Assembly: GCF_020283565.1 (NCBI RefSeq)
Contig: NC_060062.1
Coordinates: 19,254,127-19,318,126 of the forward strand
Source of the DNA: Trifolium pratense
Lineage: Eukaryota; Streptophyta; Magnoliopsida; Fabales; Fabaceae
DNA length: 64,000 nucleotides
Direction of reading: 5' to 3'
Shown: positions 48,153 through 61,400 of the stretch, piece by piece
Numbering within the stretch: the stretch's first letter is position 1
How the letters are laid out: every line of letters starts with the position of its first letter
Position numbers and translations under genes: made by a program
Notes under the pieces: generated by a model
The model's input: only the letters and a program-made list of their open reading frames with translations
Databases searched by the model: none
What the model was told of the DNA's origin: nothing

Positions 48153-48437
48153 TTATCCCTTAGCCCGGTCCACAGCCCCCCAAACACCTTTAAATTTGAT
48201 CCTATTATTCCAACAATAATGAGAAAGATAAAACCCAACAAAAGTTACGATCAACAAAGCAGTGCAACACAATCTGTTCACTGGGGGCTGAGTAAAAATG
48301 ACAAATCCAAATAGTACTCCAACGAGCAACCCTCCCATATTTGCGAAGTTGTCATCGTACTGAATAATTGTGACAACTACATTGATGAGCATCATAACAA
48401 TCAAAGCCGTCCCCGAGAATTTGAGTGTCATGTGCAA
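48153..48437 (-). pseudogene. Rhomboid-family intramembrane protease fragment, catalytic His lost
   Basis: On the minus strand an open stretch contains DDNFANMGGLLVGVLFGF, which lines up with the DNFAHxGGxxxGxLLGF signature of the last transmembrane part of plant rhomboids. A preceding hydrophobic helix (ALIVMMLINVVVTII) and a following one (LLIVTFVGFYL) fit the family. The catalytic histidine of the signature is asparagine here. The serine-bearing GxSG region and the earlier helices are not found upstream. It may be a relic exon or fragment; a diverged, inactive rhomboid-like gene with exons I failed to see is less likely. Confidence 0.55.
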
Positions 48438-49432
48438 GTTATAATTTTGGTGCCCATTTTTTATATGACATAAATATATAATATGAAAGGAAAATTATAG
48501 ATTATATTAATATAAAAAAGTTCACATCAAATAGATTCAATTATTAGAATTTATTTGATAACTTTTAATTCTTCATAATTGTCCTCATAATTATTTTAAA
48601 ATACCAAAACTTCAGTGTCCTCATGATTTTAATTATATTAACATAATTGTCCTCATAATTATTTTAAAATACCAAAACTATCCTATTTTGTATGTTCTAA
48701 CTTTTTTTTTCAAATCTTTTTGTTACATATACTCAGAATTATTTTTTTCCTGCGTAAAAAATTTACTCAGTATTTTTTTTTTACCTTGCATAAAAACTTT
48801 TGTGCTAATTTCTTATATCCATTTATTTTTTACGTAAGTTTTTTTTTATATGTTACATAAACATCTTTTCTTTTGTTTTCAAATATATTCTTGTTACGTA
48901 TTACAAGCATGTTGTTTGTTATTTTTTTTATGTAATTTTCTAAATTTATTTTTTATTTTTCTTAACAAAGTTATTTATGAAGTATAGTTTTTTTTTACTA
49001 TATGAACTATAGTTTTAAAATTATGAGACTATGTTAAGATTACAAAGGATAAAAAAGTAAAATAATTTTAAAATCCCTCCCCTCCCCCTCTGAACCAAAC
49101 AAATATGTAGTCCAAATCTCTTCCCTCCCCTCCCCTCCTTTATTTTGAACCAAACACATAAATAATTAAAACCCCTCCCCTCCCTTTCCCTCCCCTCATT
49201 AAAATTCCTCCATTCCCCTCTCCTCCCCTCCATCTACTTTGAATCAAACAGACCTTAAGTAGTTATAGGCTAAGTTAGAAAGGAACATAAACACATTCCA
49301 AACTGAAAGTTTGATATGTTTTTGGTACTAACATTTTTGTGATGTATGTAATGATGCAGATCAATGAGATTGAATTTTTTTTTATGATTTCAAATCACTC
49401 GGTATATGTAAATATTAGTTTACCGTCTATTA

Positions 49433-49853
49433 CTTCCTCCGTCCCAAATAAACGACCTATTTAAAGTCATTTTTTTCAATTTTACCCTTTAGAATTTTTT
49501 TTAAAGCCGGCTAATTTCAGCGATCTCAATGCTTTGCAATCATGATTAAGAGCTTTTTTTTTCATTGAAAAGTCAAACAAATGACAAATAGTCTTTTCCT
49601 TAAAAACACACAAACACATCTAGCTTCATGCAATCTCTTAAAACCAACACTTACATGCAATCTCTTAAAAACAACATTGTACACACGTTTCCATCATCAA
49701 TAAAAACTTGTTGACTCTTACACGCCTATGAAGCAATGAAAAGTGAATCGCTAATAATAAAAGTAGTTTAGTAAATGTATAACCCTCTCTTTTTTATTTA
49801 TACAGTTTTCTTAAAGTTTGTGAAACGTTCAATTTTGAAAGGGAGGGAGGGAG
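49433..49853. mobile_element. Stowaway-like MITE, ~420 bp, upstream of the HAD gene
   Basis: The left end CTTCCTCCGTCCCAAATAAA and the right end TTTGAAAGGGAGGGAGGGAG are inverted, with TA on each side (49431-49432, 49854-49855). It ends about 275 bases before the HAD start codon. Confidence 0.6.
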
Positions 49854-50129
49854 TATTGATTACTTTTCTCAATTTTTAAGGTCATTTAGGACTTCAAAAA
49901 ATAAAACATCTCTCTCTCTTTTTTCTTTCTTTCTTTCTCTTTACTTTTATACCAAACAGCAGTTCAATTTTTTTATTCTTCATCTCACTAATTTCTCTCC
50001 TCTTATTTTCTCCCCACTACTACCAATAACACTCTTAAGACCACATTGGAGAAAGATTCATCCCATTCTATAGGAACAACAGAGATTCGTCCCTTTAGAT
50101 TGGATAGAAGCAAAACTGCGTAGCAGAGA

Positions 50130-53100
50130 ATGATTCCCAATTCTGTACAGCCAGTTCAGTTCCAGAGCTTCAATGGTCTCCGACAACTCGCAGAAACGCG
50201 TCGTTTCAAGGCATTTCTCTATTCTCAATCAAATTCATTTCACTATTTTTCTACTATTCAGTTCTTTACATACAATAACATACATACTTCGTTCCTCTTT
50301 GCAATTGCAGGTTTGGTTGTTGGATCAATTCGGAGTTCTCCATGATGGAAAACAACCTTATCCCGGTGCCATTTCAACATGTACGTATCTCTTTTCATTT
50401 TCATTTTTTTTTTGTATTACCCCCTCTGGTTCCCCGGGGAACGGCGGCCGTAACTATAATGGTCATGCTAAAGTCTGGCCAAGACTTGTTTGGGAATCAT
50501 CCATTGTTAGTTGGTTCAGACAAATCGTTTAGTTGGTTCAGTGGTAGGAAGGACCATGGTTTGTAACGTTTGTTCCCCCGCAGCTGTGATCTGGAGGGGG
50601 CCGGAACCACTTCATGTCAGAAGTGACCCTTGGTGAAAGCCAAAAAAAAATGTTTGTTATAAGTAAAAATGTTTGTTTCCTTCATTGACATTAATTAGTC
50701 AATGAACCTAAAAAGTCAACTGTTTCTTATAGAAAGGACCAGAGATAGTACTTGTTACGGACACAATCCTATGTTATGTCTTATCTTTATGGTTGGTTTT
50801 TATTGGCCAAGCACATACATGAAACATGAGTTTATATATAAAAGGAAAAAAAAAAATACATGAAACATGATCAATTTTTTATTTTTTTAATTTTGTTAGT
50901 AGAAAATATAGCAAAGACGGGTGGGAAGATGGTGATCATAAGTAACTCCTCAAGACGCTCATCAGTGACTATTGAAAAAGTCAAAAGTCTTGGCTTTGAT
51001 GCTTCTCTTTTTCTTGGAGCTATTACTAGTGGAGAACTCACTCATCAATACTTACAAAGGTTATATTATATTATACCATCATTATTTGTGTTTCTTAGCT
51101 GTGTTTGATTTCCATCTTACCGCACATTATTATGTTGCATATAGGGTCTGATTGGATTGACATATTTGAATTTTGAACTTGTCTTACCAACATAAACATT
51201 TGTGAAACTGTTTGGGAGAACTTCTAGAAACAACTTATTACATGCCCATATGATAGCTTACCAAAATAACTTATAGTTTATGTAAAAAAGATTGGCTTTA
51301 CTTTATCTTTTTTGTTATAAAAATAACTTATAGCACATAAAGACTTATATGATAAACACTTAATTAAGCTGTTTATTCAAATATAGCTGCTATGCTGCTA
51401 CTCCTGAGATGCTTACACGTATAATTCTATCATATGTCTCTTGCTGAGTGTTTGTTCACCGGTCCTTCCTTGTGTATTTACTAGTTAAGATCCTGTGCAA
51501 CAAATTGTACGGATGCAGGGAAAATGACAAGAATTAGATAAATGTAAAATTATGCTGTGTGCCATTAGCAGAAGAATTTTCTTAAGATAGATACAGATAG
51601 ATATATTTTCACTATGTTGATAATATCTGTTTTTAAACAGGAGAGATGATCCTTGGTTTGCATCATTGGGAAGGTCTTGTATTCATTTCACTTGGAGTGG
51701 CAGGGGAGCAATATCTCTTGAGGTGTGTGGAGCAGCAATGCATTTTAACTTGAATTCACCATACTCAGTTGCTTCTTCCTAAAGACTAAATAGTAAATAT
51801 TATTTTCTTGTGCAATATAAAAAAATGGAATGATTCTTTGAGCAATGGTTTTCTTGGCAAATTAAGTAGCAATCAGGTTTATAGTGGAACCAATTGTTCT
51901 GCTTACAAGGGATTCCCTCTCACAGTCTCACTAAGTTCTAACTGATTTAAGGTATTCAAGAAATTGAAGAATTTTATTTGTCCACCAAACAGTAGATTAC
52001 TGTGGTGGTGGTGGTGGTACATTTCATTTTGTATCCAAGTCAAGTCAAATTATGTTCAAATATAAAAAATATAGGGAAGGTATATTGAGTAAAAAGTTAT
52101 TGTGTTACATAATCCAAAGTTGGTTACCAAAGATAGTATAGTATGCATCAACAACTTTGAAATCTTACAGCATACAAATAACTTCTTGTAGGGCTTGGAC
52201 TTGAAAGTTGTGGAGAATGTTGAAGAAGCTGAGTTTATTTTGGCTCATGGGACTGAAGCCTTGGGGGAAGCCAGTGGGAATGCACGTTCAATGAATCTTG
52301 AAGACCTTGAAAAAATATTGGAGCTTTGCGCCGCAAAAAAGATTCCTATGGTGGTAGCCAATCCAGATTATGTAACCGTTGAAGCAAGAGACTTGCGTGT
52401 GATGCCAGGTGAATTTTCTTCATCTTCTCCTTTCTCCTGCGAAGCAAATCTAAAATCATAGTACCTAAATAGTAGTTAAAAGCTGTTTTTTCATCCAAAG
52501 TTACCGTATAAGTTTTCAGTACATGACAATGCTATCAATATCATGTTACATGTTTAAGAATTGTACTTGTTTGTTGCTTGGGTTCTTTCTTTTTAGTCTA
52601 TCCAGTTTCAGCTTATACCAAATTGTGTGTACTTTAAACTTACTAGGTACTCTAGCAGCTAAATATGAAAAGCTTGGGGGTGAAGTAAAATGGATGGGCA
52701 AACCTGGTGAGGTGATGAAACCATTTGTGTGATATAAATCCACTTTGATTATTGTTTTCTCCTGTGTGTAATACTGTACTCCGTCCTTTTAGTACCTAGC
52801 CTGCTTAGATTACACACACAGAATGATACAAATAGGAATGCATATTTTTTCTCTTGTGTGTAATACTGTACTCCATCCTTTATGATTAAACTGTATGTTC
52901 ATTCCTTCAAGGATTTCCAAGTTAACTGCTTGCAGCAATTACAAATGCGAACAATGCGTTTGCACTTTGCTATATGAACATATCAAGGTAAGTTCACTTT
53001 TAAATCATTAAGTTGATTAGCTTCTTCAAAAAAAATCATTAAGTTGATCTTAGTTGTAACCAGTAATTCTCACTAAATATATATACTGTTAAGCCACATG

Positions 53101-53967
53101 GGTTGGCATGGTGATGAAGGCTTGGGACCTTGGAGTGTGCTCCTCTTAAGGTCTCAGGTTTGAATCCTCCCGGTGCCACTTCCTATATTGGGTCAGTCCA
53201 TACAGAGCGAAACTTTGGCTTTAAATGGACGCCCCCGCAAGTGGACGGTCGGTGGGATTGGTGTCCCTCGAATTAGTCGGTCTTTCTTTGGGCTGAATAC
53301 CGAGTCTTCAAAAAAATAAATATATAAACTGTTTTCTTCATATTGCCAAATTCTACATAGTTACGTCCAATAGTGTTTGATCACGGTAGAAGTGGATTGC
53401 GTTGTGACTTTGTGTGCAATATCACCTATTCGAATTCTAGAGTTGTGACTCTGGCTCAAGGATTAGTCCCACTGTGATGCTTGTAGGTCTTCCCAATATA
53501 AGACAAAATTCTACATAATTCTTTGTCCATGACTTGAAAGATTCGAGCTCAGTGAAATATATTCTCAAAGTATACGGTTAGGAAGTAGCAACATATTTAT
53601 TTGTATATGATAACATGATAAAAATCTTTGTGGTTCTCTATATAACATCTATTGCATTTTTTTCCATCCTTATTCACATGTTCTTGACACAGTAACTATT
53701 GAAATTTATCAGATAATATACAATTCAGCCATGGCCATGGCTGGTACAGATGTTTCGGACTGTATTGCTGTGGGTGATTCTCTCCATCATGATATTAAGG
53801 GTGCTAATGCTGCTGGAATCCAATCAATTTTTATCACTGGAGGGATTCATGCAACTGAACTTGGACTCCATAGTTTTGGAGAAGTAGCGGATTCATCATC
53901 CGTGCAATCACTTGCGACGAAATATAATGCTTATCCATCCTATGTGTTGCCCGCATTCACATGGTAG
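50130..53967 (+). CDS. HAD-superfamily (subfamily IIA-like) phosphatase/hydrolase
   Basis: Seven exons: 50130-50210, 50311-50380, 50900-51059, 51641-51722, 52192-52408, 52647-52711 and 53713-53967, giving 309 aa. HAD motif I is LLDQFGVLHDG (residues ~29-39), motif II is VIISNSSRR, the cap follows, and the C-terminal motif VGDSLHHDIKGA provides the metal-binding acids. This is the layout of the 4-nitrophenylphosphatase-like IIA branch. The family's substrate is not established; a sugar- or nucleotide-phosphate is a reasonable guess. Exon 1 ends AAG followed by GC, so intron 1 appears to be a GC-AG intron. If that intron stays in, an ATG at 50173 is in frame with exon 2 and gives a hydrophobic N-terminus instead. 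Intron 6 contains a SINE, and intron 2 another. Confidence 0.88.
50506..50650 (+). mobile_element. tRNA-derived SINE in HAD-gene intron 2
   Basis: GTTAGTTGGTTCAG is followed by an A-box-like TTGGTTCAGTGGTAGGAAGG, a body GGGCCGGAACCACTTCATGT, and an A-run (50642-50650). The body matches the SINE at 2899-3077 on the opposite strand. A 22-bp stretch (TAGTTGGTTCAG...) is duplicated near its start. The 5' boundary is uncertain. Confidence 0.6.
53091..53316 (+). mobile_element. tRNA-derived SINE with 17-bp target duplication in HAD-gene intron 6
   Basis: TAAATATATATACTGTT (53074-53090) and TAAATATATAAACTGTT (53317-53333) match at 16 of 17 positions. Inside, GGTTGGCATGGTGATGAAGG is A-box-like and CAGGTTTGAATCCTCCCGG is a good B-box. 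The 3' end is an A-run. It is a different family from the SINEs at 2.9 and 50.5 kb. Confidence 0.88.
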
Positions 53968-54598
53968 AACAATATGGCAAGGAAACCAAACCACTACAAT
54001 TGTAGTTGTTATTGTTTTTGAAGTATTTGTATGATTTATTGGCCATTTATACAAACAGGAAACTATGCCTATGTAAAGATATTTGGAAACTTTATGATTT
54101 TGAACTTCATTATAAAATATAAACCGAATGTGTTGAAATCAGAACCCAGAATATAGGAAAAAACAATATAAAAGTAGTGTCTGCGCGCGCGTGTGTAGTG
54201 TTGAATTAAAAGTGAAAGTTATTGTGTGGTGGAGAGTGCTGCATAAGAGTGCGACCCACTCACCCACATATATTAATCAAATTATTTGTAGAAGTAAAGT
54301 CAACGCAGACCAACATCGCCATTCAAATGTTTTAAACCAAAACCACATACATCCTCTTTCAAGAAATTAGCAAGAAGTTATGCTGAAGGAGGGTGGTGGA
54401 AAAAGATGTAGTACACTACTGATGTAAGAGACTACAGGTAGGAAATGGTAAGGAAGTTTCACATTTCTAAAAGTAAGAGTTCTTCTCATTTTTAGTAGTT
54501 TCCCTTCTTTATATTATAAGACTCACAATAGAAGAAAGTAACTCACTCATCCATATTCTTCATTCTCAAACTCTTCTTATTTCCACTTCCCATTTCTT
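53968..54598. promoter_or_regulatory. Intergenic region and TNL promoter
   Basis: No gene. A TATA-like TTTATATTATAAG lies at about 54509-54521, roughly 80 bases upstream of the TNL start codon. A GCGCGCGTGTGTG tract occurs near 54183. Confidence 0.4.
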
Positions 54599-57500
54599 AT
54601 GGCCATGCAATCACCTTCCTCTTCCTCGTCATTTTCCTATGGTTTCACTTACCAAGTCTTTCTCAGTTTTAGGGGCAAAGACACTCGCGATGGTTTTACC
54701 GGCAATCTCTACAAGGCTCTTATTGACAAGGGAATCCACACCTTCATTGATGACAATGAACTTCAAAGAGGAGATGAAATCACACCATCACTCGTCAAGG
54801 CCATTGAGGAATCTAGGATTTTTATTCCTGTGTTTTCTATCAACTATGCCTCTTCTTCATTTTGTTTGGACGAACTTGTCCACATCATTCACTGCTACAA
54901 GACAAAGGGTCGCTTCGTTTTGCCTGTTTTCTATGGAGTGGATCCTACTCACGTACGGCATCATAATGGAAGTTATGGTGAACAGCTCACTAAGCACGAA
55001 GAGAGGTTCCAAAATAACAAAGAAAACATGGAGCGATTGCATCAATGGAAGATGGCTCTTAACCAAGCTGCTAATTTGTCTGGCTACCATTTTAGTTCTG
55101 GGTATCTCTCTTCACTTTCTATTTTGCTTTCTTATATTTTCTTTCTTTAATCTTAAATCATTTCATCTTAGAGCTTAAATCGGAAAGTTATTCTTTATTT
55201 ATTTTCTTAAACAAGGATCAGTTATTTATTTGCCAAAAAAATTAAAATTTTATTCAATACATGGGATGAGGTTGTGATATTGATGTATTTATAAACTTAT
55301 CTTATTTGGTATGAATAGATATGAATACAAATTTATCGAAGAGATAGTGAAATACATCTCCAACAAGATCAATCGTGTTTCTTTACATGTTGCCGATTAC
55401 CCTGTTGGATTACATTCTCGAGTACAACAAGTGAAATCACTTCTTGATAAGGGCTCTAATGATGAGGTCCACATGGTAGGAATTTATGGAGCAGGAGGCT
55501 TGGGTAAATCAACACTTGCAAGAGCAATTTACAATTTTGTCGGCGATCAATTTGAAGATATATGTTTTATTCATAACGTGAGAGAGAATTCAACTCAAAA
55601 TAACTTGAAACATCTCCAGGAGGAGCTCCTTTTAAAAACAGTTGGATTGGACATTAAGTTAGGAGATGTTAGTGAGGGAATTCCAATCATAAGGGAAAGA
55701 CTACATAGAAAGAAGATTCTCTTGATTCTCGATGACGTTGACAAACTGAAGCAATTGCAGGTTTTGGCTGGAGGATTTGATTGGTTCGGTGCTGGCAGTA
55801 CAGTCATCATTACCACTCGAGACAAACACTTACTAAACAGTCACGAGATAAAAGACATGTATGCAGTAGAAGGGTTGTATGGGACAGAAGCTCTTGAATT
55901 GTTGAGGTGGATGGCTTTTAAAAATAACAAAGTTCCTTCAAATTATGAAGCAATTTTAAACCGTGCAGTTACCTATGCTTCTGGCCTTCCATTAGCTATA
56001 GAAATAGTAGGTTCCAATTTGTTTCGAAAGAGCATAGAAGAATGGAAGTATACATTAGATGGCTATGAAAAGATTCCCAATAAAGAGATCCAAAAGATAC
56101 TTAAAGTAAGCTTTGACGCTTTGGAGGAAGAGGAGCAAAGTGTCTTTCTGGATATTGCTTGTTGCTTCAATGGATGTAGAATGACAGAGGTTGAAGAGAT
56201 ACTTCGTGCTCATTACGGAGGCTCCATGACACATAGAATTCAAGTGTTGTCTGAAAAATCTCTCATTAAGATTGGCTATTTTGAGCAGAGTTGTTTTTGC
56301 AGTGTGACAGTGCATGACTTGATAAAGGACATGGGTAAAGAAATTGTCCGACAAGAATCACCCAAAGCGCCTGAAAAACGCAGTAGGTTGTGGCTCCGAG
56401 AAGACATAATTCAAGTTTTAGAAAAGAATACGGTTAGTGAGGCTAATATCTATGAATTGATTATTTTTTATTCTTAACCTTGGTTTTGCTCTGTAGGACT
56501 TATATTTGCTGATACTGTTTTTACTTTTACTTTAACTTATGTGTATATTTTACCTTTATACATTGGTATTTTTGCTTAAAGGAAAATAGTGATATTGAAA
56601 TCATATCTCTGAATTGCGGCTCAACTGAAGCAACAATGGATTGGGACGGAAAGGCTTTCGAGAAGATGAAAAGTCTCGTGACACTTATCATTAAAAGTGA
56701 TAATTTTTCCGAAGGCTCCATACGCTTTCCATGTAACTTGAGAGTATTAAAATGGCAAAAATATCATTCACAGTGTATACCATATAGCTTTTTCAACAAG
56801 GTAAGTAAAATAAATTCATTTTCAATCATGTCTATTAATAAATTCACTTTGAGATTATTTGATTAATTTTTATTTATTTATTATTTCTTTTTGTATATGC
56901 AGAAGTTCGAGAATATAAAAGTTTTGAAATTTGACAATTGTGAATATTTAAGAGAAATATCAGATGTGTCTTGTCTACCAAATTTAGAGAATTTTTCATT
57001 TGAAAATTGTGAGAATTTAGTTACAATTCACAATTCGATTGGATTTCTGAATAAACTTGAATTCTTAAATGTCAGCGGTTGCATTAAGCTCAAGAGTTTT
57101 CCACCCTTGAATTTGGTTTCTCTTAAGAAACTGATACTTTCCCATTGTAACAGTCTCCAAAGTTTTCCAGAAATATTAAGCAAGATTGAAAATATAAAAG
57201 ATATAGATATTCGGGAAACTTCCATTGAAGACTTTCCAGTTTCATTTCAAAATTTCACTGAACTTATTTCGATATCTATATCTATAGGGGGATGTGGAAT
57301 GTTGAGGTTACCAAGTTTCATTTTCAAGATGCCAAAATTTTCAAGTATTTGGGTTCAAAAAATTTATCATAACTTTATGTCAAGACCGATTTCCAAGGTG
57401 TGTTCGGATGTGAAATGGGTTTATCTCTATGAAAGCAACCTCTCAGATGAATGTCTTCCAATAGCTGTCACATGGTTTACTAATGAGGAAGAATTAAACC

Positions 57501-58480
57501 TAGTTGGAAGTAATTTCGAAATTCTTCCGGAATGCCTCAACGAACGTCTCCATCTACGGGGACTAGAATTGTTTAATTGCTTGTCTCTTAAGAAAATAAG
57601 AGGGATTCGGCTAAATATTGTTATTTTGTCTGCGACAAACTGCAGATCATTGAATTTCTCAAGTAGAAGCATGCTAGTAAATCAGGTATTGGTCTTTCTT
57701 CTTGCAAAGATATTTAATTTAATATTTCATTATTTCTAGATGTAGTTTTAAAAAAGATTAGTTCTGCTATCTAAAGAGGGCTAGCGACCCACGCAGCCTG
57801 TTTTCCGTTTGTCTTTCATTCAAGTGTAATTATCTCGAATATATATACCAAACACATATTTCATTATTTCTTTGGTGTAATTCATGATATGCTAATTTCT
57901 AATATAGGAACTACTAAATGAGAGTAGAGAGGCCGATTTTTATTTTCCAGCTGCAGGAAGTGAAAGGATTCCGGAGTGGTTTGAGCACCAAAGCATAGGA
58001 CCAACAAGAGTCTCTTTCTGGTTGCGTAACAAGATCCCTTCCATAGCTCTCTTCTTTTCTACTAAATGGGTGTGTAACCACGAAGAAAAACTTCAATTAA
58101 GAGTAAATTTGTTCATCAATGGCGATAAATATACCTTTTCTCTCGAGGAATTTATTTATGTTTCCTTGTTAGAAACAAATCATATATACCTAATTTATCT
58201 TGATTTGGATGGACTAGTTCACTGCTCGGATATCTACGAGAAACTTGAATCTAAATTGAACGAAGCATTTTTAAAAAAAGAATGGATCCATATGGAGCTG
58301 AAGTTAGAGAGCTATTATTGGAAATCGGAAAATGATTCCGATGAGATGATGAAATCGCTCCGCGCAAAATTTGGAATCCATGTGTTCAAGGAAGAAAACA
58401 ACTTGGAAGATGTTGAATTCACCAATCCTTATAGAAAGAGGAGATCATATGAACATCTTAGGCTCTCAGTCTCAACATAA
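54599..58480 (+). CDS. TIR-NBS-LRR (TNL) intracellular immune receptor
   Basis: Five exons: 54599-55101, 55319-56432, 56582-56800, 56903-57685 and 57908-58480, giving 1063 aa. Exon 1 is the TIR domain (YQVFLSFRGKDTR, residues ~18-30; BB-loop; NADase glutamate in FCLDELV). Exon 2 is NB-ARC: P-loop GIYGAGGLGKST (~222-233), kinase-2 KKILLILDDVD, RNBS-B STVIITTRDKHLL, GLPLA, and a VHD version of the MHD motif. Exons 3-4 hold leucine-rich repeats. Exon 5 holds a post-LRR jelly-roll-type region (PAAGSERIPEWFEH). Intron positions are the standard TNL pattern. TNLs sense pathogen effectors and signal through TIR NAD-cleaving activity and EDS1. All key residues are present and no stop or frameshift interrupts the model. 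No partner gene is seen nearby; it is a singleton in this window. Confidence 0.95.
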
Positions 58481-61400
58481 ACCATCACAAATTGTGATTC
58501 ACAATTCCATCCATAGCTAAAAAAGAAAATAGAAAATCATATAAACATCTCAACTTGTGCAGCGGCAGACAGGGACATTTTGTTTTGTTCGGTTAAAATT
58601 GGCAGGTGAAGATTGTCTATCAAGTGGTTCAACGGATTTTAAAGGAGGTTCTGATACTACCTTAAAATTTGGAGTTGAGTATAACTCAACCTTACAAAAT
58701 CAATTTGTAATACAAGAGTTGTCTCTATTTATAAATTTATATTCATACCACCCAAATAAAAAATAAAGCATTTCTAACATAGCAGAGCCACAAAATTGGA
58801 TGGCAGGATCATTAGCTTTATTGGGCAAGACACAAGAAATTCCTAGCCAACGAAGAACGTCATACCATAAACCTTACAAAAAATCACCACTCTGCTAACA
58901 TTCTCATCAAATCACCTCCCAACAACCAACCTATTCTCCTCTCTCATAAAAAACATATCTATCGTATTTGCAATACTTCATGCGCCTCATAAAAAATGTT
59001 CTATTTAAGTTGTGCGTGATTTTTTTTTTTGACAAAAAAAGATAAAATAATATTCATTCATTCCAATAATCGATAGAGTACATCGGATGCAAATACAAAT
59101 TAAACATCGCTAAAAACAAAAAGGATAAATCTGGGAACAAACTCACAACATCCAAGTTAATAGCCTACAACGGCAAAATGCCTACAAATAATATGATAAA
59201 ATTAAAGTCACCGAAATGTTCATGCTTCCGGATCTGCAACGTTGATGCCCAAATCATTGATGAAATCTGCAATTGATTGAAGAATCTATGCATGATTCTT
59301 AAGAAAATAATTAATTGATTTTAATGATAAAATTGGTGTTATTTATTAAAATATTCTTATTAATTGTAATTAGTAGAGTAGTTAATTGAAGTGAAATTCA
59401 ATAAATAAATAAAGGTATATTAGTAAGAAAACATAATAAATATTACATTATGATTCAAAAAAAAAATACATTAGTGATTTTAGACTGTTTAGATTGAAAA
59501 AGTCATCATCGTTTGCTGCTTGTTGCAGGCAGTAGCAGGTACGTAGACAGTTTCGTGTTGATGGCTAGTTCATTCGTCTCAACTTTCTAGGACTTTTACT
59601 TTGTCTTTTAGGATTAACTAGAAGGTTGTATAATTTCCTGTCCTAAACACTTTTGTTAGGTCTATGTTCCCCCAGTTTTTGTATATATCTCTTTATTTTT
59701 CTTTTTTTAATAATAATATGAGCTATAGATGGAGAACGCGGAAGGATAGGGGTGACAACAAAGTTGTGTTGTCTATCTCTACTTTGATATCTAAATGCTC
59801 TTAATTTATCAAAAAAAAAAATAACAACTATTTTAAAATCCCAAAAAAAATAATATAAATGAGACATTTTTTATGAAAGATAGAGTAAATATATTTTTAT
59901 ACATAAACTCTACTAGTTATAAATTTTATACAAACGTGCAACCATATTTTCTCATCATATATCACATTATCAACAAATTTTTTTTCTTTTGTGAGTCGAT
60001 ATAAAAAATGATATTATGACGTGTTAAAATGATAAAATACGATTGAATGTGTCTTTGAATTGACCACCAGACAGAAAATAGATTTTAGATGTTTCCAAGC
60101 AGCTCATGCTTAAAATTTTCTTCTAGTTATCCTTATGGATGGATTTGGCACCCACATGTCACATTGGGGAGTATGTAGTTCATTGTAAAGAACTTCCGGA
60201 CTTTAAATACATACATGACTTTGTTTCTTTTTTATGTTTTTGGGTGAGCAGGAATATATGTGAAGAAAGAGACGTTTGTGAATTTCTTGACTGACCCACA
60301 TTAGGGGATATACTTTTAGGCCATTAGATGTTCTGGTGTACGAGTGGGTAGGAGGGAAGTATGCATGTGTGAACTTGATTGGAATTTTCCCACTTATGGA
60401 GTTGACAACTGACATACAACCCTTAAAGTTGTCTCAAGTAAAGTGGTCAAACATAAGAAAATATGTTCTGACAATCAACATGCTTTTATACTATTTTCAT
60501 TTGACATTTTTGATTTCTCAACACCAGATGTTATGAATCTTCTAAGAAGAGTTCAAAGAGTCATACATAACAATGTTAAGAAACCAGATGTTCTTATCAT
60601 CAAGATGTAGTATTTAAGAGTTTGGTTTTGCCATACAAAAAAGAATAACGATGCAATTTGTTTCTGTTTGCCTTCATTCAAATGTAAATATCTTTACATG
60701 TTTTTTTTTTTGTACATAATATCTTTACATGTTTATTATTCAATTATTGTTTTTAAATATATAATTATTAATGTCCATTTTATATGAATTTTATTATCTT
60801 AAGTATGTATAACTTCTTTCATCAAAAAGAAAAAATACGTAACTTCTTCTTTATAAAAAAATATAAAATATGTAAATTCTTCGAAGCACATTGATTAACA
60901 ATTCACACCATGAATTATTCTTATATAGTCACGTGACCAAATATAATTCTTTTACACTCATAAAAATTTTACTTTTCATTTTATTCTTTTAATTATTTCA
61001 TAAATCATCAAAAGTTTATGTGGGTGTGATAATGAAAGTTTTGCTCTTCACACCATATAGCAGGAAAAAAAAAAGTGTATGTGTTGATTTATATTGCAAA
61101 TTTCTAATTTCTTCACGGAAAATATACAATATACAAGTTTTTGGATAAAGTTAATGAGTGAATTAAAAGGTGAATCCTAGTTTTTTTTTTTTCTTCCTTT
61201 CAATCATGTAAGGAAAGTTGAAATAAAAAGAAATTGTATATATTTAATTAGGTATAATCACCGATGTCTAATTTTGTTCAAAAACATAATAGCAAAGCTT
61301 TTTTTAACGGGTAAAAACTTAATGTAAAATCTAAATAAAAAAAAAACTAAATAGAATTTAAAGCATTTAATATTTTTCAAAAGTTTAAAAATCTAATAAT

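Larger units (their letters stand above)
46786..50129. other. Intergenic region with MITE-like ends and a rhomboid fragment
   Basis: No intact gene is seen. Contents: a MITE-like stretch near 47130-47260 (GTGTTTGGTTGAGCCG ... AGAATTGATT) and another near 47340-47645 (AACTTAGATGG-type end in inverse); the rhomboid fragment; a 39-bp direct repeat (48574 and 48642, period 68); a CCCTCC-rich stretch at 49060-49255 ending TTGAATCAAACAGACCTTA that looks like one half of a MITE; and a Stowaway-like element at 49433-49853. Confidence 0.55.

Noticed and set aside
52920..52985. CAGCAATTACAAATGCGAAC as an extra exon of the HAD gene
   Set aside because: Exons 6 and 7 already join in frame (KPGE to IIYNSA) as expected for the family; an added exon would break the alignment.
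58557..58766. Open frame downstream of the TNL as a further TNL exon
   Set aside because: The TNL model ends with a stop at 58480 after a normal C-terminal domain, and this frame has no family motif.
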